In this document: piece by piece, positions 1 through 9,089 of the stretch
Layout of the letters: every line of letters starts with the position of its first letter
Numbering within the stretch: the stretch's first letter is position 1
NCBI RefSeq assembly: GCF_041504345.1
Contig: NZ_CP167894.1
Span: forward strand, 1,984,001 to 2,048,000
Source of the DNA: Vibrio sp. BS-M-Sm-2
Lineage (GTDB): Bacteria > Pseudomonadota > Gammaproteobacteria > Enterobacterales > Vibrionaceae
Reading direction: 5' to 3'
Length of the DNA: 64,000 bases
Made by a program: the position numbers and the translations under genes
The notes under the pieces: generated by a model
The model's database searches: none
Told to the model about the DNA's origin: nothing
The model's input: only the letters and a program-made list of their open reading frames with translations

Positions 1-92
1 TGTTCTTTAAACGCATTTAGCTCGGATTGACGAACACCCATGGTTGCCAAGTCTAAGAATCGAGAAGCCTGTTGGTGAGTTAAGTTATCCAT
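1..92 (-). CDS. 5' end of an unidentified gene, cut by the window edge
   Basis: An ATG at 92 on the minus strand opens a frame that runs without a stop to base 1. The predicted protein begins MDNLTHQQASRFLDLATMGV. A good ribosome binding site (AGAGGAAAT) lies about 8 bases upstream of the ATG, which supports a real start. Only about 30 residues are visible, so no family can be named. It is transcribed in the same direction as rarD, downstream of it, with a 365-base gap. Confidence 0.6.
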   Translation of the reverse strand, partial: MDNLTHQQASRFLDLATMGVRQSELNAFKE

Positions 93-457
93 ATGATTTC
101 CTCTAGCCAAATAGTGGTCCCCAGAAAATGAATAGCTGGTTTCCATTTATATTTCGGGTGTATTAAGAGTTAGTTGCTAAAAGGAGATGAATCTAGTTAG
201 AAGTTGAGGGCTTCCCGAGAGTGTGAACCTGTGTGAAAACTCCGATGAAATGCTCGGTGTTGCATATTGAAATGTTGAAGTGGAATGCCATCTAAATGTA
301 TGAATTTATTGGATAGATCAGTTCTGTGAATGTCACTTGGAGTTACTTTGAGTCATCTGTGGTGAATGGGTTGTAGCAGGGTTTATAGCTAAAGGGGGAG
401 AGCTTGGCGTGATCCCCAAGCTCTGAGTTGATGTTTAGGTTGATTATACACTTGAGG
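93..457. other. Intergenic region between rarD and the partial gene
   Basis: No convincing gene is visible in this 365-base gap. It should hold the promoter of the leftward partial gene. Near its right side is one stem-loop (listed separately) that could be the 3' end of the rarD transcript. Confidence 0.6.
399..424 (-). terminator. Stem-loop downstream of rarD, possible terminator
   Basis: AGAGCTTGG and CCAAGCTCT form a perfect 9-bp stem with an 8-base loop, about 35 bases past the rarD stop. There is no run of T on either side, so it may be an mRNA-end or processing hairpin and not a true intrinsic terminator. Confidence 0.35.
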
Positions 458-1363
458 TTAGAGCTGCCTTTTACTCTTTTTATTCGCTCGATACGCATCA
501 AAGGTAAAGACAAGCAGCGCGCCCCAGATAAAGGCGAAGGTGACTACTTTATCTTGGGTGAATGCTTCTCCATAAATCAGCACGGCCAGCAGTAGCATCA
601 AACTTGGGCCGATGTACTGGAAGAAACCGAGTGTCGATAGCTTCAAGCGAGTTGCAGCGCCAGTAAAACACAGTAGTGGAATGGTTGTAATAACACCTGC
701 TGCAACCAGTAATAGGTTGAGTTGCATCGGGTTCATCGATAAGTCTGAAGTTGGGCTATCAGCAATAAACAGTAAGTAGGTAGCTGCGAGAGGTAGCATC
801 ACCAGAGTTTCAATGAACAACCCCGTTTGCGCTTCTAAGCTGACTTTCTTACGTAGCAAACCATAAAAACCAAAGCTGAAGGCTAGGGCAATGGCGACGA
901 TCGGCACTGAGCCAAATGCAATCAGTTGGACTAATACACCAATGGCAGCCAGACCAACCGCAAACCATTGTAGTTTACGCAAGCGTTCGCCTAGGAAGAG
1001 CATACCGAGCAACACGTTAATTAGCGGGTTGATGTAATACCCCAAACTGGCATCAAGCATGTGATTGGAGTTGACCGCCCAGATAAAGATCAGCCAGTTG
1101 GCACCCACTAAAGTAGAGGTCGCTACCAAATAGAGCATTTTTGGTTTTGATGTCAAGGTGTCGCGCACTTTACGCCAGCTGCGGCCAATGTGTAGTAAAA
1201 AAGCGAGTAGGAAAAAAGACCATACTACACGGTGGCTAAGGATCTCTAACGGGGAAACGTCACTTAAAGATTTGAAATATATAGGGGCGATACCCCACAT
1301 GGTGTAAGCACCGATAGCAAGCAAAATACCTTGGCGCGTACGTTGTTGTTCTTCTGGAGTCAT
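458..1363 (-). CDS. rarD: EamA/DMT-family permease RarD
   Basis: This is an inner-membrane transporter of the drug/metabolite superfamily, 301 residues against about 296 in E. coli. The start MTPEEQQRTRQG leads into about ten hydrophobic helices. The early stretch around GIAPIYFKSL and LEILSHRVVWS is typical of RarD, and the C-terminus is basic (NKKSKRQL). The family was named for chloramphenicol sensitivity in E. coli; the physiological substrate is not established. It is divergent from recQ, with about 180 bases between the two starts. In E. coli rarD also lies close to recQ, which supports the assignment. Alternative: another EamA permease. Confidence 0.88.
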   Translation of the reverse strand: MTPEEQQRTRQGILLAIGAYTMWGIAPIYFKSLSDVSPLEILSHRVVWSFFLLAFLLHIGRSWRKVRDTLTSKPKMLYLVATSTLVGANWLIFIWAVNSNHMLDASLGYYINPLINVLLGMLFLGERLRKLQWFAVGLAAIGVLVQLIAFGSVPIVAIALAFSFGFYGLLRKKVSLEAQTGLFIETLVMLPLAATYLLFIADSPTSDLSMNPMQLNLLLVAAGVITTIPLLCFTGAATRLKLSTLGFFQYIGPSLMLLLAVLIYGEAFTQDKVVTFAFIWGALLVFTFDAYRANKKSKRQL

Positions 1364-1542
1364 GCATCTTTCTCTAGCACAGAGTGCTTATTAATAAGAT
1401 TTATAAGAGAGTTGGTCAGTATAGGAGCGATAACCCTTTTCACCTAACAATTTGCGGTTTAATTCGCCAGCGTTCCCCTCTACAATGTGCGACTTGCTTG
1501 CCGAAGATGCTTGCTGATTTCATACCTCGATTAGGAACCACA

Positions 1543-3381
1543 ATGACCGCCACTCTGATTGCTGAGCAAATACCAACTCCCGCGAATGATGCGCAAACCA
1601 TCTTACAAGATGTGTTTGGTTATCAAAGCTTTCGCGATGGTCAGCAAGAGGTCATTGACCTGGCCGTTGAAGGCCGAGACAGCTTGGTGATTATGCCAAC
1701 CGGTGGTGGTAAATCACTGTGTTACCAGATTCCTGCTTTGGTTCGTGAAGGGCTCACTCTGGTTATCTCACCGTTGATCTCTCTTATGAAAGACCAGGTC
1801 GATCAATTGAAGGCGAACGGTGTTGCGGCTGAGTGCATTAACTCTTCAATGCCACGAGACCAACTGATGAGTGTGTTCAATCGCATGAATTCGGGCCAAT
1901 TGAAGATGGTTTATGTGTCGCCAGAGCGTGTGTTGATGCGCGACTTTATCGAACGTCTTCAAGGTTTACCGCTTTCGATGATTGCGGTGGATGAGGCGCA
2001 CTGTATCTCTCAATGGGGTCACGACTTTCGCCCTGAGTACGCATCATTAGGTCAACTTAAACAGTATTTCCCGCATGTGCCATATATGGCGCTGACGGCA
2101 ACCGCTGACGATGCAACACGTAAAGATATTATCTCGCGCCTGCAGCTGGTGGATCCACATACCTACTTGGGTAGTTTTGACCGTCCTAACATTCGCTATA
2201 ACCTAGTTGAGAAGCATAAGCCCGTGTCACAGGTGGTTCGCTACTTAGAAACACAAAAGGGCAATTGCGGCATCATCTACTGTGGTAGTCGTAAGAAAGT
2301 AGAAATGGTGACCGAGAAGCTGTGTAACAACGGTATTCGTGCTGCGGGTTATCACGCAGGCATGGACACCGATGAGCGCGCTTACGTTCAAGAAGCCTTC
2401 CAACGTGATGATATCCAGATCGTTGTTGCAACCGTGGCGTTTGGTATGGGTATCAACAAACCCAACGTTCGCTTTGTGGTGCACTTTGATATTCCACGCA
2501 ACATTGAGTCTTACTATCAAGAGACTGGCCGTGCTGGTCGTGATGGCTTGCCTGCTGAAGCCATGATGCTGTTTGACCCTGCTGATATGGGTTGGCTGCG
2601 TCGTATGTTGGATGAGAAAGAAGAAGGCCCGCAAAAACAAGTTGAGATGCACAAGCTGAACGCGATGAGTGCCTTTGCTGAAGCACAAACCTGTCGTCGT
2701 CAGGTTCTGCTTAACTACTTTGGTGAATATCGTGAGAAGCAATGTGGCAACTGCGATATCTGTCTCGACCCACCTAAGCATTTTGATGCGACCCAAGAGG
2801 CGCAGAAGGCATTGTCTTGTGTGTACCGTGTGAATCAGTCGTTTGGTATGGGCTATGTGGTTGAAGTGATGCGCGGTATGCAGAACATCCGTGTCCGCGA
2901 TAATGGTCATGACAAGCTGTCTACTTACGGCATTGGCCGCGATCACAGCCACGACTACTGGATCAGTATCTTCCGTCAGTTAATTCACAAGGGCTTGTTG
3001 TTCCAGAATATCACCCGTAACTCGACGTTACAGTTAACAGAAGAAGCCCGTCCGCTACTGCGTGGTGAGATGTCTTTGGAGCTGGCAGTGCCTCGTTTAG
3101 ACACGGCAGTGCGCAATGCTAAGTCCGATAAACTGAGTAGCAAGAATTACGATAAGAAGCTGTTTGCCAAACTGCGTAAGCTGCGTAAGTCGATTGCTGA
3201 TGAAGATGGTTTGCCACCTTATGTGGTATTCAGTGACGCGACTCTGATTGATATGGCCGAAGTACTGCCAACCTCATACGGTGAGATGTTGGCGGTTAAC
3301 GGTGTTGGTCAGCGTAAACTCGATAAGTACGCAGATCCATTCTTAGATTTGATTCAAGAACACATCACTACACACGGTTAG
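1543..3381 (+). CDS. recQ: ATP-dependent DNA helicase RecQ
   Basis: RecQ is a 3'-5' superfamily 2 helicase that acts in RecF-pathway recombination and replication-fork repair. From the ATG at 1543 the protein is 612 residues (E. coli 609). Visible motifs are Walker A TGGGKS near residues 53-58, DEAH at about 150-153, ALTATAD, a zinc-binding RQC region with Cys residues around CGNCDIC, and a C-terminal HRDC domain. The reading frame is open upstream to 1384, but the extension is not family-like. The 1543 start matches the family length and has TTAGGA upstream. A small DUF3630-type gene follows after 65 bases and may be cotranscribed. Confidence 0.97.
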   Translation: MTATLIAEQIPTPANDAQTILQDVFGYQSFRDGQQEVIDLAVEGRDSLVIMPTGGGKSLCYQIPALVREGLTLVISPLISLMKDQVDQLKANGVAAECINSSMPRDQLMSVFNRMNSGQLKMVYVSPERVLMRDFIERLQGLPLSMIAVDEAHCISQWGHDFRPEYASLGQLKQYFPHVPYMALTATADDATRKDIISRLQLVDPHTYLGSFDRPNIRYNLVEKHKPVSQVVRYLETQKGNCGIIYCGSRKKVEMVTEKLCNNGIRAAGYHAGMDTDERAYVQEAFQRDDIQIVVATVAFGMGINKPNVRFVVHFDIPRNIESYYQETGRAGRDGLPAEAMMLFDPADMGWLRRMLDEKEEGPQKQVEMHKLNAMSAFAEAQTCRRQVLLNYFGEYREKQCGNCDICLDPPKHFDATQEAQKALSCVYRVNQSFGMGYVVEVMRGMQNIRVRDNGHDKLSTYGIGRDHSHDYWISIFRQLIHKGLLFQNITRNSTLQLTEEARPLLRGEMSLELAVPRLDTAVRNAKSDKLSSKNYDKKLFAKLRKLRKSIADEDGLPPYVVFSDATLIDMAEVLPTSYGEMLAVNGVGQRKLDKYADPFLDLIQEHITTHG

Positions 3382-3446
3382 TTTGCAGAATCATTTAACT
3401 TCTAAAAACGACTAGGTCATAGAAAAAGAATAAGGTTGATAGGGAC

Positions 3447-3758
3447 ATGACAACACAAACAGAATTTGGCTTAAGAGAGTATTTAGCTGAGGAAGGGCGT
3501 TTATTGATTACGTCTCCAAGTTTTGATTTTGATTCTTATGAAGTGTTAGGTGAAAAGTTGGTGGCGTTACTGTCCGCTTCTGTGGTTGAAAAACAATGGG
3601 ACGCTGACATGCACTCTTGGTTGATTGATTTTGAAGATTGTCGGATGTTTTTAAAGTCTGAACATTACAGTGAATCAATCTGGTTTGAGTCGCTAAACGC
3701 TGAAGAAAGCCGAGAAGAGTTTGATTATCTCGCGACGCTTTTCAAACGCGGTTTTTAA
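3447..3758 (+). CDS. Small acidic protein, DUF3630-like
   Basis: A 103-residue acidic protein rich in Phe, Trp and Tyr, with no signal peptide or membrane segment, so probably cytosolic. It resembles the DUF3630 proteins of vibrios that usually sit just after recQ; that assignment is from memory of the family and position. A start is supported by AAGGTTGATAGGGACATG. No catalytic motif is visible and no function is known. It lies 65 bases downstream of recQ on the same strand, with no terminator seen between them, so it is probably the second gene of a recQ transcript. Confidence 0.75.
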   Translation: MTTQTEFGLREYLAEEGRLLITSPSFDFDSYEVLGEKLVALLSASVVEKQWDADMHSWLIDFEDCRMFLKSEHYSESIWFESLNAEESREEFDYLATLFKRGF

Positions 3759-3808
3759 CTTCGCTCACCAATAAAAGTGAGAATAAACGTTTGCGTCTGT
3801 TCTCACCG

Positions 3809-3836
3809 TTGCAGCCAATATTGATTAATGTATAAT
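3809..3836 (+). promoter_or_regulatory. Sigma-70 promoter for yhhQ
   Basis: TTGCAG (3809-3814), a 16-base spacer and a perfect TATAAT (3831-3836). Transcription should begin near 3843, giving a leader of about 130 bases that contains the preQ1-like aptamer. Confidence 0.65.
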
Positions 3837-3928
3837 CGCCCGCCGCTCAGTAGAGCAATTTTTTGATACATTTTTTAATTCACATTATTGGTAAGAGCTT
3901 TCTTAGATTATTCGAAGAAATGACTCGA

Positions 3929-3964
3929 TTTGGGTTCCCTCACCCCCAAACCAAACTAAAAAGG
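3929..3964 (+). promoter_or_regulatory. Probable preQ1-I riboswitch controlling yhhQ translation
   Basis: TTTGGG (3929-3934) pairs with CCCAAA (3945-3950) to form P1. The loop is pyrimidine-rich (TTCCCTCACC). The 3' tail is A-rich and ends in AAGG (3961-3964). The loop CCT can pair with the tail AGG to form the H-type pseudoknot of the preQ1-I family, burying the AAGG ribosome binding site 6 bases before the yhhQ ATG. The arrangement resembles the Thermoanaerobacter tengcongensis preQ1-I aptamer. The downstream gene transports queuosine precursors, which fits. No covariance search was run. Confidence 0.72.
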
Positions 3965-3970
3965 TACAGC

Positions 3971-4642
3971 ATGAGTAACTTTACCCCTGCGCAACAGCGC
4001 AAAGCCCTAGCATTATTAGTTTTGTTCCATTTAGTCATTATTGCATCAAGCAACTATCTGGTTCAGCTACCTTTTACCGTTTTCGGTATGCACACCACTT
4101 GGGGTGCTTTCACTTTCCCGTTTATCTTCCTAGCGACCGATCTGACCGTACGCATTTTTGGCGCGCAGCTTGCTCGTAAAATCATTTTCTTAGTGATGCT
4201 ACCTGCACTGGCCGTTTCTTATTTCTTGTCAGTGGTATTCTTTGAAGGTTCATTCCAAGGGTTTAGCCAACTAGGCGAGTTCAACCTGTTTGTTGCACGT
4301 ATCGCCGCGGCGAGCTTCATGGCTTACTTGCTTGGTCAGATCTTGGATGTGCATGTTTTTAACCGCCTACGTCAGCTTAAACAATGGTGGGTTGCCCCAA
4401 CATGCTCAACGTTATTCGGTAATGCTATTGATACCATCGCGTTCTTTGCGATTGCTTTCTACCAAAGCCCAGATCCATTCATGGCCGAGCATTGGACTGA
4501 GATTGCCTTAGTCGATTACGGATTCAAACTTATCATCAGCTTAGGTTTATTCGTGCCTATGTACGGCGTGCTTCTGAACTACATTGTTAGAAAGCTAACG
4601 GCTGTGAACCCTGACTTTAAAGCGACAGGCGTGAACGTTTAA
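3971..4642 (+). CDS. yhhQ: Queuosine precursor transporter YhhQ
   Basis: Inner-membrane transporter of the YhhQ/COG1738 family (vitamin transport superfamily), which imports 7-cyano-7-deazaguanine and related queuosine precursors. From the ATG at 3971 the protein is 223 residues. The run SSNYLVQLP, then HTTWGAF and FPFIFLATDLTVRIFGA, is diagnostic of the family, followed by several further hydrophobic helices. The frame is open back to 3863, but the upstream part overlaps the riboswitch. The 1-in-9 ATG at 3971 with AAGG at -10 is the natural start. An insertion sequence lies 60 bases past the stop, inside the terminator. Confidence 0.93.
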   Translation: MSNFTPAQQRKALALLVLFHLVIIASSNYLVQLPFTVFGMHTTWGAFTFPFIFLATDLTVRIFGAQLARKIIFLVMLPALAVSYFLSVVFFEGSFQGFSQLGEFNLFVARIAAASFMAYLLGQILDVHVFNRLRQLKQWWVAPTCSTLFGNAIDTIAFFAIAFYQSPDPFMAEHWTEIALVDYGFKLIISLGLFVPMYGVLLNYIVRKLTAVNPDFKATGVNV

Positions 4643-4677
4643 GGATCAGATTAGAAACGCATTAATGCAAAGATAAG

Positions 4678-4702
4678 AAAAAGCCCAAGTTAGTCTACTA
4701 AC
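4678..4702. terminator. Left part of an interrupted bidirectional terminator
   Basis: The arm AAAAAGCCCAAGTTAG (4678-4693), the loop TCTA and CTAAC (4698-4702) are the start of a hairpin whose remaining arm now lies at 6132-6143 beyond the insertion sequence. Removing the element and one copy of AAC restores a perfect 16-bp stem ending in a T run, between convergent yhhQ and gppA. What remains here cannot fold as the original. Confidence 0.8.
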
Positions 4703-4727
4703 TGAAGTGACCCCGTAAAGTTGGACA
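4703..4727 (+). repeat. Terminal inverted repeat of the insertion sequence, orfB side
   Basis: Starts TGAAGTGACCCC and ends AGTTGGACA. It matches the reverse complement of 6104-6128 at 21 of 25 positions. Confidence 0.88.
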
Positions 4728-4733
4728 TTTCTG

Positions 4734-5546
4734 TTAAGCGGCTTTCAAGGCCTGAGTTCGATATTCTATCGGAGTCAGGCCTTTTAGTTTCACTTTTATA
4801 CGTTTGGTATTGTAGTACTCGATGTATTCTTTAATTTGCTCTATCAGAGCATCTGCATCTTCAAAGCTTTGGTTGTGATACATCTCTGTTTTGAGTAAAG
4901 CAAAAAAGTTTTCAGCAACCGCATTATCCAAGCAGTTACCTTTTCTCGACATGCTTTGTGTTAACCCACTCTCCGCTACCTTTTTTTGATACTGTCGATG
5001 GCGATATTGCCAACCTTGATCGCTATGTATAATTGGCTTTGAGTTGGGTTTAAGCTTTGATATGGCTTCCGTCAGCATATCCGTGACTAGCGGCAAGCAG
5101 GCACTTTTGGCCACTCTATAAGCAACCACTTCCTGAGTAAACAAGTCGACAACGGGAGACAAGTATACTTTCTGCTCTTTGACTTTGAACTCCGTGACAT
5201 CAGTTACCCACTTTTCGTCGGGTTGAGTCGCACTAAAATCTCTTTCAAGCACGTTGGGAGCAGCTGTTCCAGACTCTCCTCGGTATGAACGATACTTTTT
5301 AATCCTGACCGTCGATTTAAGGTTGAGCTGAGCCATAAGCCTTTGAACCGTTTTGTGGTTAAGCACGAACCCCTGATTTTTTAATTCCAAGTGAATACGG
5401 CGGTAGCCGTATCGGCCCTTATGCTCATGATAAATTGACTTTATCAACCGCAGCTCACGTTCGTAGCTATTTGGGCGCTTGCTCGTTTGAGCCTGATAAT
5501 AAAAGACACTTTTTGCCAGCTGTAGAGTGTGCAGTAAGTGCTTCAA
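4734..5546 (-). CDS. IS3-family transposase OrfB (DDE integrase domain)
   Basis: Catalytic half of the transposase, about 270 residues in this frame. The N-terminal HTH_21-like part (GRYGYRRIHLELKNQG) leads into an rve/integrase core. The DDE residues are visible in TDVTEF, HSDQGWQY and LDNAVAENFFALLKTE. The C-terminus ends TPIEYRTQALKAA, usual for the IS150 group. The only possible own start is a TTG near 5546; the frame is open upstream through the slippery site of orfA, so the active protein is more likely an OrfAB fusion made by -1 frameshifting. Confidence 0.92.
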   Translation of the reverse strand: MKHLLHTLQLAKSVFYYQAQTSKRPNSYERELRLIKSIYHEHKGRYGYRRIHLELKNQGFVLNHKTVQRLMAQLNLKSTVRIKKYRSYRGESGTAAPNVLERDFSATQPDEKWVTDVTEFKVKEQKVYLSPVVDLFTQEVVAYRVAKSACLPLVTDMLTEAISKLKPNSKPIIHSDQGWQYRHRQYQKKVAESGLTQSMSRKGNCLDNAVAENFFALLKTEMYHNQSFEDADALIEQIKEYIEYYNTKRIKVKLKGLTPIEYRTQALKAA

Positions 5547-5572
5547 CGGGTACTTGCCTTTAAGAGTTAGAG

Positions 5573-6082
5573 CTATGACCGCTTTTTCTTTGTTCGACGG
5601 TTTTTTTCCTGCTCCAACTCTTCCAACTTTTTTAGAACGGCATTCTCGGTTCGTAAGTAAACCAACTCCTCTTTTAGCTCCTCAAGCGTCATTTCATTAT
5701 CAGGCTTAGTGGTACGTTGAGGTTGCTGTTTCATTGAGGGTCTTCCTTTCTGGCGCATTTTGAGCCCTTTGATACCGAGCTCATTAAATCGTTTGAGCCA
5801 GACTGAGAGTATCCCAGGGGATGAGAGGTTTAATACTGCGCTAGTGTGCGTGAGAGACCATTCATTCGTCCACATTAAATTCAATGCTTTTCGTTTTGTC
5901 TGAGCAGTAGCCGCATGGTTAGTTGGTAAAAATGAATCAGTACCATGGATGGCAAAGACTTGAGCCCAATACCGTATCTGTCTTGAAGAAATTGAATATT
6001 GTTTTGCTAAGTAGAGAGATGACGTGCCATCTAAGTATTGCTTAGCAATGATACATTTTAGCTCTCGGCTATATTTGGACAT
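5573..6082 (-). CDS. IS3-family transposase OrfA (DNA-binding)
   Basis: A 169-residue protein with two helix-turn-helix regions: KQYSISSRQIRYWAQVF near residue 25 and LNLSSPGILSVWLKRFN near residue 85. A leucine-zipper-like segment follows (LEELKEELVYLRTENAVLKK), then a basic tail. It binds the terminal inverted repeats and, fused to OrfB, forms the transposase. The ATG at 6082 lies just inside the right inverted repeat. The frame ends 26 bases before the OrfB TTG, with the heptamer A AAA AAC in phase near its end. Confidence 0.92.
   Translation of the reverse strand: MSKYSRELKCIIAKQYLDGTSSLYLAKQYSISSRQIRYWAQVFAIHGTDSFLPTNHAATAQTKRKALNLMWTNEWSLTHTSAVLNLSSPGILSVWLKRFNELGIKGLKMRQKGRPSMKQQPQRTTKPDNEMTLEELKEELVYLRTENAVLKKLEELEQEKNRRTKKKRS
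5600..5606 (-). promoter_or_regulatory. Probable -1 programmed frameshift heptamer of the insertion sequence
   Basis: On the minus strand the codons GAA AAA AAC contain the heptamer A AAA AAC in phase with orfA. A -1 slip here enters the orfB frame, which is open from this point to its stop. This is a standard slippery sequence for bacterial IS3 elements. Confidence 0.75.
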
Positions 6083-6103
6083 AAAAAGACCCCCAATAAT
6101 TGG

Positions 6104-6128
6104 TGTCCAACTATTGGGGGTCAGTTCA
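6104..6128 (-). repeat. Terminal inverted repeat of the insertion sequence, orfA side
   Basis: On the minus strand it reads TGAACTGACCCC at the end and AGTTGGACA inside. It is the partner of 4703-4727. Confidence 0.88.
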
Positions 6129-6143
6129 AACTTGGGCTTTTTT
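6129..6143. terminator. Right part of the interrupted bidirectional terminator
   Basis: AACTTGGGCTTTTTT begins with the duplicated AAC and holds the rest of the descending arm and the T run of the hairpin that starts at 4678. Separated by 1.4 kb, the arms can no longer act as a compact terminator. Confidence 0.78.
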
Positions 6144-6167
6144 AATTCCTAGCGTCAGGTACTAATA

Positions 6168-7661
6168 TCAGAGGCATTCAATATTCAATGGCCAGCCAAT
6201 ATCGGTTTGTCTATTCGACTCGATCTCTAGCTCAGCAGCGGTCAGCGGGTTGTCTGCTAGCCATTGCTTAGAAAGCGTCAAGGTCAGATTGTTACCATCG
6301 GTTGCAAGCTTAAACTCAGGCTCTAGTGCTGGATTGCGACGGTGAGTCAACAAAATAGCTAAACGCAAAATACGTAAAATACGCTTGCTGCTGGTGCCTG
6401 AGATAGCGTGCTGCTCTGGTAATGAGGTTAACTGTTCACGGTAGCGACGAGTTAACTCACCCAAGTAGTGCTTTTGCGCTCGAGTAAAGCCTGGTAGGTC
6501 TAAGTTCTGCAGTAGGTATGCGCTGTGCTCACCGCCTTTTTTGAAATCGATGGTTAAACCAATCTCATGAAGTTTAGCTGCCGTTTGCAGTAGCACACCA
6601 GCTTGAGGTTCTGAAACCCACGCTTCGGCGCCTGCTTGCTCTAGCAGCGTTTGTGCGACTACAGCAACTTGTTCACCGTAGCTTACGTCCATTTGGTAGC
6701 GTGATTGAACACTCTTAATGGTACGTGCACGAATGTCTTCTTGGCGCAACTCATCAACCATCTCGTAGGCTAGGCCTTCACGGAGTGCACCGCCTGCGAG
6801 TGTCATTGAATCAATTTCAAGCAGCTCAAAAATAGCAATAAGAATTGAAAGTCCACTCGGGAACACCAATGCGCGTTCAAGAGTCAGTCCTTCAATTTCT
6901 AGCTCTTCCAAGCGCTCAGTAATCATCGCTTGTTTCTGTAGGCGCTTAAGTTTGGCATGAGTAATTACTTCATCCATGCCTTGAGCCAACATGATTTCTT
7001 GTAGTGCCTGAACGGTACCACTGGCGCCCACACACACATCCCATCCGATATCAGTGTAGCTATCGAGGATAGGAGCCAACGTCGACTTCGCCGCTTCAAT
7101 AGCGTTGTTAAAGTTGGTTGCGGTTAATTGGCGATCTTTAAAGTGGCGTTCAAGCCAAGTAACACAGCCCATCTTTAGGCTGGTTAGTGCTTTCGCTGAG
7201 AAGCCTTCACCAATGATCATCTCGGTGCTTGCGCCACCAATATCAACAACCAGCCGGCGGCCACTGCCACCAGAAGTGTGTGCTACGCCTTTATAGATAG
7301 TCGCAGCCTCTTCTTCACCGGAGATAACATTGATGTCGTAACCAAGGATCTGGTTCGCTTTCTCAAGAAAGATATCCACATTGATAGCGGTACGTAGGGT
7401 CGCTGTACCGACAATGCGGATATTTTCTTTTGGAATATCTTGCAGTCGCTCTGCAAAGAGACTCAAACAGTCCCAACCGCGCTGCATGGCTTCTGTACTA
7501 AGCGCATTATTTTCATCTAAGCCTGCAGCTAAACGCACTTTGCGCTTAATTTTAGCCATGGTTTGTACGCTGCCATCGATATGACGCACAACGAGCATAT
7601 GAAAACTGTTCGACCCGAGGTCGATTGCAGCGTAAAGCGGTGGTGACACTGTTTGACTCAT
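6168..7661 (-). CDS. gppA: Guanosine pentaphosphate phosphohydrolase / exopolyphosphatase GppA
   Basis: Member of the Ppx/GppA family in the actin-like ATPase fold, 497 residues (E. coli GppA 494). It hydrolyses pppGpp to ppGpp and can act on polyphosphate. Visible signatures are [15 protein letters not shown] at the N-terminus, the EEE of [14 protein letters not shown], and the phosphate-binding [12 protein letters not shown]. The C-terminal part ([10 protein letters not shown]) is HD-like. The choice of gppA over ppx rests on context: it lies 6 bases downstream of rhlB, with trxA-rho divergent, exactly as in E. coli. The insertion sequence sits 40 bases past its stop. Confidence 0.9.
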   Translation of the reverse strand: MSQTVSPPLYAAIDLGSNSFHMLVVRHIDGSVQTMAKIKRKVRLAAGLDENNALSTEAMQRGWDCLSLFAERLQDIPKENIRIVGTATLRTAINVDIFLEKANQILGYDINVISGEEEAATIYKGVAHTSGGSGRRLVVDIGGASTEMIIGEGFSAKALTSLKMGCVTWLERHFKDRQLTATNFNNAIEAAKSTLAPILDSYTDIGWDVCVGASGTVQALQEIMLAQGMDEVITHAKLKRLQKQAMITERLEELEIEGLTLERALVFPSGLSILIAIFELLEIDSMTLAGGALREGLAYEMVDELRQEDIRARTIKSVQSRYQMDVSYGEQVAVVAQTLLEQAGAEAWVSEPQAGVLLQTAAKLHEIGLTIDFKKGGEHSAYLLQNLDLPGFTRAQKHYLGELTRRYREQLTSLPEQHAISGTSSKRILRILRLAILLTHRRNPALEPEFKLATDGNNLTLTLSKQWLADNPLTAAELEIESNRQTDIGWPLNIECL

Positions 7662-7667
7662 AAGCGA

Positions 7668-8978
7668 CTAAGCTTCCTTGTTATGACGCGGTTGGCGTGG
7701 GCGACGGTTCTGGTTTGGTTTACGGTTGCCGTTGCGTGGGCCATTGTTATTTGAGCGGCGTTGTTGCGGGTTACGTGTGCGTAAACGCAATGGTGCTGGT
7801 AGATCTTCTAGCAGTGCAGAAGCATCGTAGTCAGACACAGGGATAGCGTGCTCAATGTATTCTTCGATTGGTGGCAAGTTGATTGCGTAATCTTCACAAG
7901 CAAAGCTGATTGAGTGACCACTTGCACCAGCACGACCGGTACGGCCGATACGGTGAACGTAATCTTCACAGTCATCAGGTAGATCGAAGTTGAATACGTG
8001 TGTTACTTGAGGAATGTGTAGGCCACGTGCTGCAACGTCGGTTGCGACAAGCAGGTCAACATCACCTTTAGTGAATTGCTCAAGAATCTTTTCACGTTTC
8101 TTTTGAGGAACATCGCCAGTTAGCAGGCCAACACGGTGACCATCTGCAGCTAGGTGACCCCAAACAGACTCACACTTGTGCTTAGTGTTAGCGAAGATGA
8201 TAGCGCGTTCAGGCCACTCTTCTTCAACTAGCGTCTGCAGAAGTGCCATTTTGTGTTCGTTTGACGGGTAGAACAGCTCTTCCTGAATACGGTGACCTGT
8301 TTTACGCTCTGGCTCAACAACAACATGCTCTGGGTTGTGCATGTGTTCGAACGCTAGCTCCTGTACGCGGTAAGACAATGTCGCAGAGAACAGCATGTTC
8401 AGACGATCTTTTGGCTCAGGCATACGGCGAAATAAGAAGCGGATGTCTTTGATGAAACCAAGATCGAACATGCGATCAGCTTCGTCAAGAACAACGGCTT
8501 GAATGTGGTTAAGGTTAAATACCTTTTGCTTGTAGAAATCGATGATGCGGCCAGTCGTACCAATTAAGATATCTGCGCCTTCTTCGATCTTACCTAGTTG
8601 CTTGTCGTAGCTTTCGCCACCGTAAGCAAGTGCTGCCTTGATACCTGTGCTTTCAACCAGAGAGTCAGCATCGTTGTAGATCTGAATCGCGAGTTCACGC
8701 GTTGGTGCCATAATAATCGCACGTGGCTGGTTAGGCTTACGCCCTTCATGCTCAGGTGTTTTTAGCAGGTGGTTAAAAGTAGCAGTAAGAAACGCAAGCG
8801 TTTTACCAGTACCCGTTTGGGCCTGGCCTGCAATGTCTTGGCCGGTGAGCAGTACCGGGAGCGCCAAGGCTTGAATAGGGGTACAATAATCGAACCCTTT
8901 TTTCTCCAATCCTTCAATGACTTGCGGAAGTAAATCCAAGTCGGCGAACTTTTGCTCTGTGATATGCGTCTTTTTCAT
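7668..8978 (-). CDS. rhlB: DEAD-box RNA helicase RhlB
   Basis: ATP-dependent RNA helicase that unwinds structured mRNA for PNPase in the RNase E degradosome. The 436 residues contain, in order, the Q motif ([13 protein letters not shown]), Walker [36 protein letters not shown] and HRIGRTGR. The tail is Arg/Asn-rich and basic ([18 protein letters not shown]), as in RhlB. The gene is divergent from trxA and followed at 6 bases by gppA, a conserved gammaproteobacterial pair that is probably cotranscribed. Confidence 0.95.
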   Translation of the reverse strand: MKKTHITEQKFADLDLLPQVIEGLEKKGFDYCTPIQALALPVLLTGQDIAGQAQTGTGKTLAFLTATFNHLLKTPEHEGRKPNQPRAIIMAPTRELAIQIYNDADSLVESTGIKAALAYGGESYDKQLGKIEEGADILIGTTGRIIDFYKQKVFNLNHIQAVVLDEADRMFDLGFIKDIRFLFRRMPEPKDRLNMLFSATLSYRVQELAFEHMHNPEHVVVEPERKTGHRIQEELFYPSNEHKMALLQTLVEEEWPERAIIFANTKHKCESVWGHLAADGHRVGLLTGDVPQKKREKILEQFTKGDVDLLVATDVAARGLHIPQVTHVFNFDLPDDCEDYVHRIGRTGRAGASGHSISFACEDYAINLPPIEEYIEHAIPVSDYDASALLEDLPAPLRLRTRNPQQRRSNNNGPRNGNRKPNQNRRPRQPRHNKEA

Positions 8979-9089
8979 TGCTATAGAATATCAGCTTAAG
9001 CTTGCAATACGAAAGTAAATACATTCCAATAGGGCATCTATTTACTGGTTATCATCCAACCAGTTCTAAAAAATACATTGGAGTGGAAG

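Larger units (their letters stand above)
4703..6128 (-). mobile_element. Complete IS3-family insertion sequence, IS150-like group
   Basis: A 1426-bp element bounded by TGAA[G/C]TGACCCC terminal inverted repeats (about 21 of 25 positions match) and ending in the TG...CA typical of IS3. It is flanked by the 3-bp direct repeat AAC (4700-4702 and 6129-6131), a size normal for IS3. It carries two reading frames on the minus strand, orfA (helix-turn-helix) and orfB (DDE integrase core), joined by a probable -1 frameshift. Both frames are intact, so it looks functional and probably recent. It landed in the stem of an intrinsic terminator. Confidence 0.93.

Noticed and set aside
1384..1542. Extended N-terminus of recQ from 1384
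   Set aside because: The 53 extra residues are not RecQ-like, and the ATG at 1543 gives the family length.
2245..2952. 235-codon minus-strand frame
   Set aside because: Fully antisense to the conserved middle of recQ; it has no family features and reflects recQ codon use.
3777..3806. Terminator after the DUF3630-like gene
   Set aside because: GTGAGAA/TTCTCAC can pair around a 16-base loop, but no T run follows, and the yhhQ promoter begins at once.
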